Assembly: GCA_018350325.1 (NCBI GenBank)
Contig: JAEVLN010000008.1
Location: 1,550,001-1,614,000, forward strand
Reading direction: 5' to 3'
Source of the DNA: Globodera rostochiensis
Lineage: Eukaryota > Nematoda > Chromadorea > Rhabditida > Heteroderidae
DNA length: 64,000 nt
Made by a program: the position numbers and the translations under genes. The notes beneath the pieces were generated by a model. The model worked only from the letters and a program-made list of their open reading frames with translations, searched no databases and was not told the origin of the DNA. This document shows positions 25,675 through 36,173 of this stretch, in pieces (positions within the stretch are counted from its first letter, which is position 1; each line of letters opens with the position of its first letter).

Positions 25675-26816
25675 ATGAGGAGTCAAGGCCAACCAACGCC
25701 AGCCGTTCACATTGAGCTTTCCCCTCAACATAATTTACCTCCAATTAACAATCAAAAATACTTTCTGGCGGTCGGATGGGCCAAAAAGTCGTTGGAAGGG
25801 TTTTGGATGCTGTTGAAAAGAAAGAAGGAATCAAATCTGGGCCATCACTCCAAAAAGGTCACCATTAAGGAAAGGTACTGCTTGCTGGTGAGGCAGACTG
25901 AATTATTAGGGTAATCGAATCAACGGAGTCAGAATCCATCCACGCTACTTGGAGTTGGAGCCTTTGTGCTGTCTGTCCTCTTGTCTGGTCCGCACCGGAT
26001 GCTGCGCGGCTGTGACGTTCAATTTGTTCTTCGTGGCCATTACCGCCTTTGTGATTGGCCTCAAAATTTACGACGGTGAGTACACAGAGCCGGCAACATT
26101 TTCTTTTCAGTTGGTAGAAAGTCCTCTCGAGATTCAATTAACCTGACGATTTGAAAACGATTAGCTAATTTTATCCAATCAGGAGGTCGGATTGACGTTT
26201 GGGACGAATTGGACACGAACTTCAATGCTATTGTTGGTACACTCCCCCCTTTCGATTCGCCCAATTACCCCCTCCCCCGCCCTCCCAACTCCACAGGTCA
26301 CACACCAGACTTCGCTGTACTTGCTGGGCTTGTTTGACTTGCTCACGCTGTTCATGTCGTTATGTCTCCTCTACGGCATTTTCTCCTTCGAAAGAGCGTT
26401 CCTCAAAATACATTGGCGGTTCGATTTTTTCGCCCTCGGATTCAATGTGGTCGCCTTTTTTCTATTTGTATTCGCTCTGAATTCGGAGGGTCCGGAGACG
26501 TGGACATGGAAAAATGTTCTTTTGGTAAATCGGCAATTGGAGATCGGAGAAGACGGTACTTTGTCGAGATTTAATGCTTATGGAAATTTAAACCTAACCG
26601 TGCTTTCTCTGCGCTCCCAGTCGGTCCATAAGACAGACATACATAGACTCATTATAGGCTGTGGCTTTTGCTTCACAAATTCCACTTCAACTTTGGGCAA
26701 TTTCTGTGGTGAAGGCCTGCTATGTATGTGAACTGAAAGGTTTTTAAGAAACATTCAAACAATTTGAGGATTTCTACGTGCTGCTTTACGTGTTCGTCAC
26801 GTTGTCCGAGAAATGA
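25675..26816 (+). CDS. Four-transmembrane lysosomal-type protein, LAPTM-like
   Basis: The N-terminal exon is uncertain. The recognisable part begins LEPLCCLSSCLVRTGCCAA with TM1 (VTFNLFFVAITAFVIGL), followed by a luminal loop, TM2 (LGLFDLLTLFMSLCLLYGIF), TM3 (FALGFNVVAFFLFVFAL) and a final exon pair QIPLQLWAISVVKACY and EFYVLLYVFVTLSEK with stop at 26814-26816. The cysteine cluster plus VRTG just before TM1, and the four-helix spacing, match the LAPTM4/5 family of late-endosome and lysosome membrane proteins. Those proteins traffic ceramide, amino-acid transporters or nucleosides. Exon 1 (MRSQGQPTPAVHIELSPQ) is kept as the likeliest start but could belong to a separate transcript. Introns are short and C-rich. 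Confidence 0.5.
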
Positions 26817-27440
26817 ATATTTTTATAAATATTGAAAATGATGACATTGGAGGATGATTGTCTCGTATCGTCTGGCATTTTTGGACCAAATTCCCTTATC
26901 AAAGTTTCTTTGATTTCAACAAAACCCAAACACCTATGTAATAGAGCATTTTGAACTTGCATATTTCGTTATGGTCTTTGGTCTTCACTCTTTCCATCGC
27001 CCACTCACCACAGCCACCCCCCCCCCACCCGACGCCCTCCCAAATCCTTTCCCCTGCAGTTAACCAGACCCCCCCCCCCCCTCCCCTCTCCTCGCCTCCT
27101 CCTCCTCACTGCCATCACTCCATCCCATCCAATAAATTTCTGGGCTTTCTTTTTACAAAATGTATATGCGTTTTAGATTCAGTCCAATTTTGAACTTTCA
27201 AACAGGCGCCGCTGCTGGCTAAATCCCGGTTCAGAAGTGATGCTAATAAAGAGACGAAGCCTCTGCTCTGCTGCAACTTATAAAGAATCAAATCACAAAA
27301 GACATTTTGTAAAAGGGAAAATGGGATTGGCACACGGCCCCCGTTTACGACCTATCAATTCTGAAACTTGTGCCATGATGTAAGCCATCCGCCAATCATT
27401 GCCCCCATTACCCACAGCTCACAATTACCTTCACTCTCAA
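26817..27440. other. Intergenic with C-rich tracts
   Basis: Positions 27016-27110 are a C/T-rich stretch with runs of 8-10 C. No gene is visible. The glutathione transferase promoter should lie in the last few hundred bases. Confidence 0.4.
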
Positions 27441-28674
27441 ATGTCTGCCCAGCAGTTAAAGTTATATTACTTCACCGGGGTTCGTGGCCGAGCCGAATAC
27501 ATTCGTCAAATTCTCAAATTGGCCAATGTGCCGTATGAGGAAGTGAGCATAACCTTCGATACGTGGTCCAAATATAAAGGAGGTTTGGCAAAGTTGTTGC
27601 AAGTATCCAATTTTTCCATCACAGAAATGCCTCTCGGCCAAGTTCCTGTTTTGGAGGTCGACGGCGTCAAACTTGGCCAATCCTTGGCCATTGCACGTTA
27701 CCTTGGTGAACGATACGGTAATTATTTAAACAACGCTGCAGGGCTGCGTTCGATTTCGAGTTTTTCTTACCGCCGGACCTCTCATACATACCGCCTGCTT
27801 AACGACGTTTTTGAACCTTTAAATTGTACTTTAAATTTAGAAAAAAAAAATCGGGTTCTTTGGGTTTTGGGGTCAAGTGCCGACTTAGGTTCTCGAGTCT
27901 CGAACATCCTTTTTTAATCTGTATCTTAAAAGGATTGTCGCCCAAGGAGCCATTGGCACGCGCTCTTTTGGAAATGATCGCCGACCACATTTCGGACGCG
28001 CAGAACAGCGGGGCGTTCAAAGACTGGCCACTTATTTGTCTGGAATTGCAGCCGTGTGAAGACAAAGTAAATACTAGAGACCGGACTTGAGCTTCGAGCG
28101 AGACGAGATTCTCAAAAAAATCTCAAAATTTCAGTTTTATTCGAGACGAGATGTCGAGACGAGATTTCTTGAGAATCTCGTCGAGATTTCGAGACGAGAT
28201 CTCGTCTCGACCGGTCTCTAGTAAATACTTAATTGCGGAGGGATGTCCCGCAATTAGCCAAAACGGGCATCCAATCGCAATTCCGAAAACCGCCAACTAT
28301 CAATGTCACATTTAGGCGGCTTTTTTCCGCGAGAAGATACGCCCTCTGCTGGACGCATGTGCGAATTTGGTGGAGAACTATTTGGTTGAGAGTGAAAACG
28401 GCACATTGCTTGGCAAAGACAAAGTTGACGAACATTTGATCGAATTTCGATGAATAACATTTTCAGATCACCTGGGCAGACATTTATGCCGCCGAATTCT
28501 TCTCCAAATGCGTCGACTTTGGCGAAAAGGACTGCCTCGAAGCATTCCCTCACATCAAAGCGTTGATCGATCGCATTCACAATGAACCCGTCATCAAAAA
28601 GGTGGTTTCTTTCAGCATAAAATTGAACAAATACATTTCAGCACATCGCCGCCCGCGGGGAAACCAAATTTTAG
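27441..28674 (+). CDS. gst: Glutathione S-transferase, sigma-type (nematode Nu/sigma clade)
   Basis: Six exons join cleanly. The N-terminal thioredoxin fold starts MSAQQLKLYYFTGVRGRAEY, with the catalytic Tyr at LYYF and the RGRAE motif of nematode GSTs. The cis-Pro glutathione-binding region is GQVPVLEVDGVKLGQSLAIA, reached after a 48-nt intron. The C-terminal helical domain contains LSPKEPLARALLEMIADHIS, FFREKIRPLLDACANLV and the helix-6 N-cap ITWADIYAAEFF, and ends HIAARGETKF. Length and ending fit cytosolic sigma-class GSTs, which detoxify lipid peroxides or isomerise prostaglandins. Intron 3 contains a hAT-like MITE whose target duplication copied the 5' splice site (see 28067-28228). 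No signal peptide is seen. Confidence 0.88.
28067..28228. mobile_element. hAT-like MITE, 146 bp, in GST intron, with 8-bp target duplication
   Basis: The element spans 28075-28220. It begins TAGAGACCGG and ends with the inverse CCGGTCTCTA. It is flanked on both sides by the identical 8-mer GTAAATAC (28067-28074 and 28221-28228). The inside is made of near-palindromic CGAGACGAGAT words, so the whole transcript would fold on itself. The 8-bp target duplication and TAG-type ends are hallmarks of the hAT superfamily. The target site is the exon/intron junction GACAAA|GTAAATAC, so the donor is now present twice. Confidence 0.9.
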
Positions 28675-29575
28675 ACAAAGAAATGAAGAGCGGAATCCGA
28701 ATTTAGTAAAATACAAATTCTTTTCGATTATTTGATGACCCAACCAATAAAAATTCTTAATGAATATCATTAGGGAGCGGATTTTAGGCATTTTGCCTCT
28801 TTTTGCCAGCAAAAAAAATAAATGGGTTTTCTCGAATGTGGTAAAACGTCCGCTTTTTCAGTAGGTGGTGAAAAGTCAAATAACAGCTAATTCCAATAAA
28901 AGATTACTCTCACACTCAAAAAACTTTCTACCAAATATGGACAAGAAATTTATGAAAAGTAGCCAAAAAATTTGTTTTTTTTGTAGATTATCGATACTCA
29001 AGTGTGCATTTTTGACCAAGAAAAAAATCAATGACGATGCTGATTTTCAATGCGCATATCTCTCTTCTAAAACAACAAATATATGAATGTGGTTGGATTA
29101 CCCTAGCTGCAGCGGCGCACAGCTGTGACCATCAACCAGCTCCTTCCCCCAACCAATCGCACGCACGCATGCAACACCAACGAACGCAAAACACGCCCTT
29201 TGAGAAGGACGCAGTCGGACGACCCCCCCCCCCCCCCCCCCTCTCCCCGAAATGCTTTCCAATCAATTCCCTCTCATCACTCTCTTGGAGGAACCAACAA
29301 ATTTAGCAAGCAGAAGAAGAGTTGGTGTAGGACACCCAATCCACATCGCATCAGAGATGCGTTGAGCGAAATAGGGGGCGGGGGGGGGGGGAGGGGAGCA
29401 AACCAATGTGAGAACATTAGCAAGTCAAAGACCACCGTTAAATTCATTCTTCTCCTTTTCCCCTACATTCTATTTCTACGTCTTTGGAATTTATAATTCT
29501 TTACCTTTTTTTCGACGCTTTTCATGTGCCCCATAGTTAGTTACACATTATCCAACATACATACATATGTATGAC
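28675..29575. other. Intergenic, repeat remnants
   Basis: Position 28771 starts TAGGGAGCGGATTTTAGG, which resembles the left end of the element at 29576 but has no matching right end. An 18-C run begins near 29222 and a G run lies near 29376. Plus-strand open frames in this area are short and compositionally biased. No gene is recognised. Confidence 0.4.
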
Positions 29576-30007
29576 TAGAAGAGCGGATTTATATTGACTG
29601 AAAAACGCAAAATATTGAGCAAAATCCCCAAAATATTGGCCAGAACCCCCAAAAAGTGCCAAAAATTTCGATATTTAGGGGTGGATTTTTAGTCCAAGAA
29701 AAGTCATTTTTTGATTTTTAGGGACACATTTTGTCGTTTTTATTGCAATATTATTTTTAAAAAAACTTAAAAATACATACATACCTAAAAATATTGAATT
29801 TCATCAAATTTTTAGGAAAAATGCCTAAAATATTGAGTGTTATAGAAAAATGGCGAAATATTGATTTTTCTCAAAAAAGCCAATATTTTTTATATGGACT
29901 AAAAAGTCGCTCTGATTCTAAAATTTTTCGAAATGATGCTGTTTCCGGGCTTCTCTCGTCAACCCTGTTCGCAAAAAACATTTAACCCAATAAAAATCCG
30001 CTCTCTA
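29576..30007. mobile_element. hAT-like MITE, about 432 bp
   Basis: The left end TAGAAGAGCGGATTT and right end AAATCCGCTCTCTA are inverted copies with one or two mismatches. The flanking 8-mers (TGTATGAC and GTATGGAC) are similar but not identical, consistent with an older insertion. The inside is A/T-rich with repeated AAAATATTG words. Confidence 0.7.
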
Positions 30008-30042
30008 GTATGGACATTTAATTTTATTTTTGAAAATTGATC

Positions 30043-30652
30043 ATTATAAATAGGGTTCGGAAACTCATGGAAATCCATATTTTTTTTGCGAACTGGGGAT
30101 GCCCTGAAATGCACGAAAAACACATTTTTAGCTTGATTTGAAGCTTCTAGGACCGATTTTTATATCCATATTTTTCCATATTTCGCGATTTATGTCCATA
30201 TTTCCATATTTCGTCCATATTTTCCATTATGTCCATATTTTTCATCCATCATTTTAAGCCAAAAAATGTGCATATTTTGGCATTTTGCAATTTGTGATCT
30301 TGGCAAGAAAATTGATTTTATTTCATTTTCTTGAAATTTTTTGAAAAAAGCGCAAAATAATCACAAAAGTTCAAAAAGTCGTCAAAAATGCCAAAATAGT
30401 CACAAAAATTAAAAAAGTCGCCAAAACACTTGAAAATTTGGAAATGTATCTCATCAGCAATTTTAACCACTGATGAATGAATATGAAGAATTTTGGTAAA
30501 TTTTATATTGAATTTGGAAAAATTTATGTCCATATTTTCAATTTTTATGTCCATATTTTGGTGTTTTGTCCATATTTTGAGGAATTATGTCCATATTTTA
30601 TGGCTATATTTCACGATTTTATATCCATATTTTTCCGAACCCTAATTATAAA
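30043..30652. mobile_element. hAT-like MITE, 594 bp, with exact 8-bp target duplication
   Basis: The element spans 30051-30644, from TAGGGTTCGGAAA to TTTCCGAACCCTA, a 13-bp perfect inverted pair. It is flanked by ATTATAAA at 30043-30050 and 30645-30652. The interior consists mostly of degenerate repeats of GTCCATATTTT in one orientation on each half. It lies 43 bp from the preceding MITE and just upstream of the Elongin A start. Confidence 0.9.
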
Positions 30653-30766
30653 ATGTAACATATGTATTACAAAACATAATTTACAGGCAAACAATATTTT
30701 AATCACCCGTCTCTCTCATTCACAGCATTTAATTGCATAATCACCTCTAATCTATCATCGCAAAAC

Positions 30767-33700
30767 ATGAGTGTGAATGCGGCAGAAGAGGAACGTCTGG
30801 AGAAGAAAGTGTCCAAATGGGCAAAAATGTTATCCGACGAAGAAAAGGTGTGCTTAATCGAATATTCGAAATACTTGAGAATGAGAATCCCGAATAAAAA
30901 TATTTTATAAAGTCGTTAGAAAACAGTATCCAGGGGCTTCCTGGGATTTAGAATCCAAATCTGACCTCAATTTTGTCTGATTTCGAACCCCGGACACGAA
31001 TTCGAAATTACAAATTAAATTTTTTTTGGCAAAAAAATGATTTTTTAACATGGTGGGGCACAAGTTTTACTATTACCGAAAACCAAGTACTTAATGAAAA
31101 ATCTTAGACAAATCAATAATTTAACAATATATGATTATATTCGTGATCAGCACCCCCACAAACCCCCGGATGAAAATTTTTAGCGCAAATAAAAGAAAAA
31201 TTTGGGATCCCCATTCTCCGGGATTACCTAAATGCTTTTTTTCAACATCTGTTTTTCAAGATCGAACATGCCTTGAAACGACTGGATCACGTTGATATCA
31301 ACTTGCAACTTCTGTCTTCAACCGGTTAGCTTATTTGGGGTAAATGATGCGTAGAACACGAATTCCGTATTTGTTACTTTTCCTTGTTTTTACATGCATT
31401 TTGATTAAATTCCTTTAGTGATTTGTTCGACAAAATGTTCGAATTTTTAGGGTCAGTTTATCATAAGACATCACCTAATCTATGATTTCATTGAAAAAAA
31501 TGTTTCTAGGGGATATTCGGGGCGTAGAATCCGATTCTAACATCCATTTCGACCAATTTCGAATCCCGAAATTCGGATTCTAGCCCCCCCCCCTCCTCCG
31601 AATACCCTTTCAGATTGGATGATGTCTTATAATAAGTCTATGTCATATCGTGATCCGATCTCGTAACCCCCGGGTACTTCTCAGAATTGCGTAAAACCCT
31701 CTAAAACTTTTTATGGACCTGTAAATTTGACTATCCCCATTATTTCAGGCTGTAGCCAGGGGGGAGCAAGAGGGCCGACCCCCCTCCCCTCCCCCCCCCC
31801 CGAAATGTATGATGACAAAAAAACTGGGGTACCTATGGGTGAATTTGAGCTTTAATGATGCTAATAACCCAAAAATCACTATGCATTATTTTTCTCAAAG
31901 GTATTGGTAAGGCGGTAAATGCCCTGAGAAAACACTATCGGTGGGGCGAACGAGCAACTGGGCTTGTGTCCCGATGGAAGGAAGTGGCAAAGGTGGAAAC
32001 GGCACGGGCGGCGGAGGATGCACAACGACGGGAAGAGAGTGAGGACACAACGGCTGACGAAGAAGAGGCGGAGGAGGAAGAGGGCGCCATGAGCGAGGGG
32101 GGAGAAGAGGGTGAAGGTGCGCTGGGCTTATTGAATTGACAAGGAAAATGCAATACAATCACAGCTCGAATTCCTGAAATTTACTATTTGGATTTGGGTT
32201 CGAAATTGTGATTCCTCCGATCTTTAATGTCCAGATCAATCAGATCATTTGCTCTTGATTTATTATGTTTGAAAGTTACAGAAACCGAATGTGAGGGAGA
32301 GGAGGAACAACGACATCCGCTGGTATTGAGGATTAAAAAAAATTCGAAGGATGCCTTCCCTTCTATGAAACCTTCATCCTCTTTAACAAAAACGCCCGTA
32401 CCAATGCCAATCGATGAAACGGAAAGGAGAAAAAGGCACTCTGTTGTTGATGTTATGGGTTGGTAATTAAAAACAAATTTAATAATTTTTAATAATTGTT
32501 TTTAATTAAATTAATACTTGAACATTTATTTTCTCCAGAAGACGGCAGTGAGGATGTTGAAGGGTACCAACTTGAGGATGTCGTGGAAGACCAACCGATA
32601 GATGCATTCGCCTCCCAACTTGCCGCTGCCGATCGGATGCCCAAAGTGATTGCCAAAAAGCCTAAAAAAGTCCCAGGGCTCTCTGCGGAAAGCATTCAAA
32701 ATTCGTTGCTTGACTCGTTGAACAGTCCGTCGGTCTTCGTCCCTTCTGCTGGTTGGAATTCTGAAAATTGCGGGATTAAACGTAAAAAAATTTGTGCCAG
32801 TTTAGTCCAAAATCAACAACGATTTGTGTCTTCTGATTTGAACATTAATATGTTCAAAGCGCCTAAGGAGAAGAAACGGGTATACGCGGGGAAACGTAAA
32901 ACAACGGGTGCTGGAGAAGTTCACACCGTTCCAACTTTGTTTGACATATGCATACGCTTTTTGTTCAACAACATTGACGGTATTCGCTGGGGAAATTCAT
33001 CGTCATTTTCATAAATTATTTTAGCCATTGATGAAACGGGCAGCATCCCTTTTGATGTTTTAAGGCCGATTTTGGAGAAGGCCAATGCCGAGCAGCTGAT
33101 GCGGTTGGAGAAGAAAAATCCCGTGGGATTTTGTCTCAAATGTTTAGTAACCGATTTATTTTGATCAGTTTTACAGTATCTTCGAGAGGATACAAATTAT
33201 CTGTGGAGAAATCATTGCAAGAGGGAATTCGGAAAGGAATTGGCCAAACTGAGGGAAGAGTTTGGTAGTGAGGAGGACGAAGAGGAGGAGGAAGAGGCGG
33301 ACGGTGGTGGGATTGCGTGGCGCAAGAGGTACAAGGTAAGTGTTCGATAATGTGAAATTTGGACAAGTCATAATCCATTCTAGAGACCGGACTTGAACTT
33401 CGAGCGAGACTCGAGACGAGATTCTCGAAAAAATCTCGGATCTCGAAAAATCTCGTGAAGCTCATTTTAGTCGAGACGAGATGTCGAGACGAGATTCTCG
33501 AAAAATCTCGGATCTCGAAAATCTCGGCCCGGAACAGTCGAGATTCGAGATTTTGATGCAAATATAATGTTTTTTTTTCAAAATTCTCAGAAACTCCACC
33601 ATATTTTGTAGGGGAAGAAGGGAGCACTAGAAGCATGTCTGCAAAATTTGGTCACGGAATGTAAGTGTTAGCCTGTGTTTCAAGGTTTTGAAAATCAAAA

Positions 33701-35035
33701 GAAAATTCAATGGTGAGGGTCTTAGTGTCTGACCATGTGCTGTCTGCCGCGCTGGGCTTGACCTATTAGTGGGGTATGAAAGAGCCAGCGAGAATTTTTA
33801 TGAAATTTTTCAAAAATAGTTTTTGAGAATTTTTATTAACTTTTGGGAGAGAGAGGAGGTTCGGCGTTGCCGATAGGCGCCGCCGAGAACATTTTAAACT
33901 CAATTTGTTAAGAGATTGCAGCCAAAATGGAGTATGTCCGGCGGTGCCGACAGGCGCCGCCGGGGGAATTTTTTACAAAAATTGGAAATCTTTGTTAAGA
34001 AACACCTTGTTTTTGTGAAAAATTTTTGGAGTCGAGATCGAGAATCTCGAGCTTCTTTCGAGCGAGACTCGAGACGAGATTCTCGAAAAAATCTCGGATC
34101 TCGAAAAATCTCGAAAATTCAGTTTTATTCGAGACGAGATGTCGAGACGAGATTTCTCGAGAATCTCGTCGAGATTTTTCGAGATTTCGAGACGAGATCT
34201 CGTCTCGACCGGTCTCTAATCCATTCACCACTGATCAGTCCGACTGATCAACGGAAATTTTGCAGAAGTTCCTTTTTGATCGGGAACAACGGCTGATTCG
34301 ATTGTCCACGCAAATCAAATCGCACAGTGAAGTAGCACAACCTCAGCGACAAGCGATGGTGGGTCCGATCTGTGGCAAAGCTAGAAAAAATGTTTTGAAT
34401 GTTGGGTGGGGGGCAAACAACAAAAAAAGAACTCAGTATTTTTTGCAAAATAATTTTAGGGGGGTGCATTTTTCGTTTATTGCTTTTTGTTAAGGAATTT
34501 TTCGAAAATGTTTTTTTTAGAATTACAAATCAAGAGGGTGCCTTCCTATGTTTAAAAACATTCCTCCCCCGGCTAAGTGCCTGATGATTTGGACTATTGG
34601 CAGGTCACTGCTCCGATCGCCCCTCGTTATGTTAGAAAGAGACAAATCCAAAACGGCATCCGAGTGGCGGCTAGTCAAGTGCCATCTGCTGTGGAACTGA
34701 CACGAGCGCGACGACAGATCTTTGAGACTGGTTGGTTTGATGGACTGAAAAAAGCGAAAAAAAATTTAAGTTTGATTTTCCAAAAAATACACCGGAAAAT
34801 CTACAAAAATGGAAAAAAAATGTTTCAAAAAGATAAATACGTGCGACTTCATTGTTGTCCCATAGGTAATGACGCGGACCTACGGAGTATGCCAGCTGCC
34901 ATTCGCAGTGCTAATTCCTTCAAACGGGAGGGAAGCAGCAACGTGTCTTCGTCGTTTTCACCGACCAAGAAAAAACCCCAAAGAGGCCCTCTTATGCTGA
35001 AAACACTCCGGATGCTCAAAAAACAAAGAAGATAA
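30767..35035 (+). CDS. eloa-like: Elongin A (transcription elongation factor B subunit 3)
   Basis: Exon 1 (MSVNAAEEERLEKKVSKW), exon 2 (IEHALKRLDHVDINLQLL) and exon 3 (IGKAVNALRKHYRWGERATG) build the TFIIS N-terminal helical-bundle domain. An acidic low-complexity linker and a basic region with KRKKICASLVQ follow. The Elongin A core reads ETGSIPFDVLRPILEKANAE, QLMRLEKKNP, then YLREDTNYLWRNHCKREF, where the first part is the BC-box-like segment and the last is the signature after it. The C-terminal part holds FDREQRLIRLSTQIKS, VTAPIAPRYVRKRQIQNG and NDADLRSMPAAIRSAN, ending LKTLRMLKKQRR. Elongin A with Elongins B and C suppresses RNA polymerase II pausing and forms a ubiquitin ligase. Three of its introns have been enlarged by repeats (31.4-31.8 kb, 33.4-34.2 kb and 34.4-34.6 kb). 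Confidence 0.85.
31430..31830. repeat. Fragments of two dispersed repeat families in an Elongin A intron
   Basis: Positions 31460-31680 hold a diverged, rearranged copy of the foldback family seen in full at 36724-37342. Shared words include CATCACCTAATCTATGATTTC, TGTTTCTAGGGG, CGTAGAATCCGATTCTAAC, AACCCCCGGGTACTTCTCAG and ATTGCGTAAAAC. Positions 31747-31830 hold the GTAGCCAGG/C-run family. Confidence 0.6.
33373..34226. mobile_element. Composite hAT-like element, 838 bp, with exact 8-bp target duplication
   Basis: Two copies of the TAGAGACCGG MITE family bracket a unique interior. The left end is at 33381 and the right end at 34218, and the outer flanks are the same 8-mer ATCCATTC (33373-33380 and 34219-34226). 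The inner ends lack duplications, so the whole block moved as one unit. The interior (about 33560-34020) includes two short GC-rich palindromes (GATAGGCGCCGCCG at 33869 and GACAGGCGCCGCCG at 33949). It sits between the Elongin A exons ending IAWRKRYK and starting FLFDREQR, and splicing removes it. Confidence 0.88.
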
Positions 35036-36173
35036 TGCACGGGGGAAAACATATAAAGAATATTCCAAATTTATCTAAGAAACAACTCCTAACTGACCAT
35101 TACATTGGAGGGGAAGCGTAGGATTTATGAGGAAGTTTTAGATGAATGCTTCCATTCCTAATATGCTTTATGATATAACTACTGCGTTCATTGATTCATT
35201 CTTCTGTTCTTTCTTTCTTTTGCATGTACTCAGAAAAGATTCTAGTAGTCGTCTAATTGGGTAACTTAATGCATTGTTGTTCTTCAATCTTCGTTTGAAT
35301 AAGCAAAAAGACCAAATCATTAATATATGCGCCCCCCCCTCCTTCAAATGGTAAAATGTTGCGGCTCTTCTTCCAGACTCCGGTCTATATTTGTAGAAAT
35401 CGAAGCTACTCATCAATTTACAAAAAACATATCTTTCCAAAATACACATATTCAGAAAGAACCCGATTGGGGGGTATCCAAATGCGGTGAATACCGTAAG
35501 TACGCGAGCCGTGTTTGAATAATTTTCATCTTTTGGCGTTTAATATGAATTGCTTCAAATAAAGCTGTGATATTGGAATATTTGCATGTTAATCGGTGCC
35601 TCTCGATCAATGCATGAAAAAAATTTAACCTCTAAAAATTTTAAAAACCCGACCCGATACCCGACGATTTTGGACCAATCCCCGACATTACCGTCCCATA
35701 CCCCGACAAATGTGATTCCCTTCAACCCCGACTTCTCATGAATTCAATGGGGGGAGGTGGGGTCTGACATATGCTGTCTGCCCATGGTTATTTCTTTAGC
35801 ACGTTTTCCTAATTTTGTCTGCGGCTGGAGTTGATCCATAATTCGTTTTTGCTTCTCAAAATTCGAACTATGCCAGGGTTCAGATTCGTACTTGGATGCC
35901 AAGTACAATACTTGGAAACAGATCCTCGTACTTACAAATTTAAACGCATACTTATTTCCAAGAATGTACTTGAAGCCATTCAACCGGAGTGTTGAAAAAT
36001 TATGGGTTTTGACAAAGGAACTCACGATTGGCATTGTGTATATTCAAAATTTTCAACAGAAAATGGCCATTTCATCAAAAATGCGCCCTCTCAAAACATA
36101 GATCTCTTGAAGCCTAACGAAAGGGGGGAGCCCTGATTTAGGAGTAAACACTCATTTATAGGATAATAGAGGG
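35036..36173. other. Intergenic with a dispersed repeat
   Basis: No gene is visible. Positions 35874-36000 (CAGGGTTCAGATTCGTACTTG, then GATGCCAAG and TACTTGAAGCC) match the block at 40827-41070 in the PARP gene, so both are copies of one family. Positions 35640-35740 contain CCGACCCGATACCCGAC, a tract of short C-rich words. Confidence 0.45.

Noticed and set aside
33136..34247. Arg/Ser/Asp-rich frames in both directions
   Set aside because: They are translations of the CGAGACGAGAT palindromic words of the hAT-like elements.
35874..36140. Another hAT-like element starting CAGGGTTCAG
   Set aside because: The right end is not a convincing inverse and the 8-mers beside the ends differ. It is kept only as a dispersed repeat.
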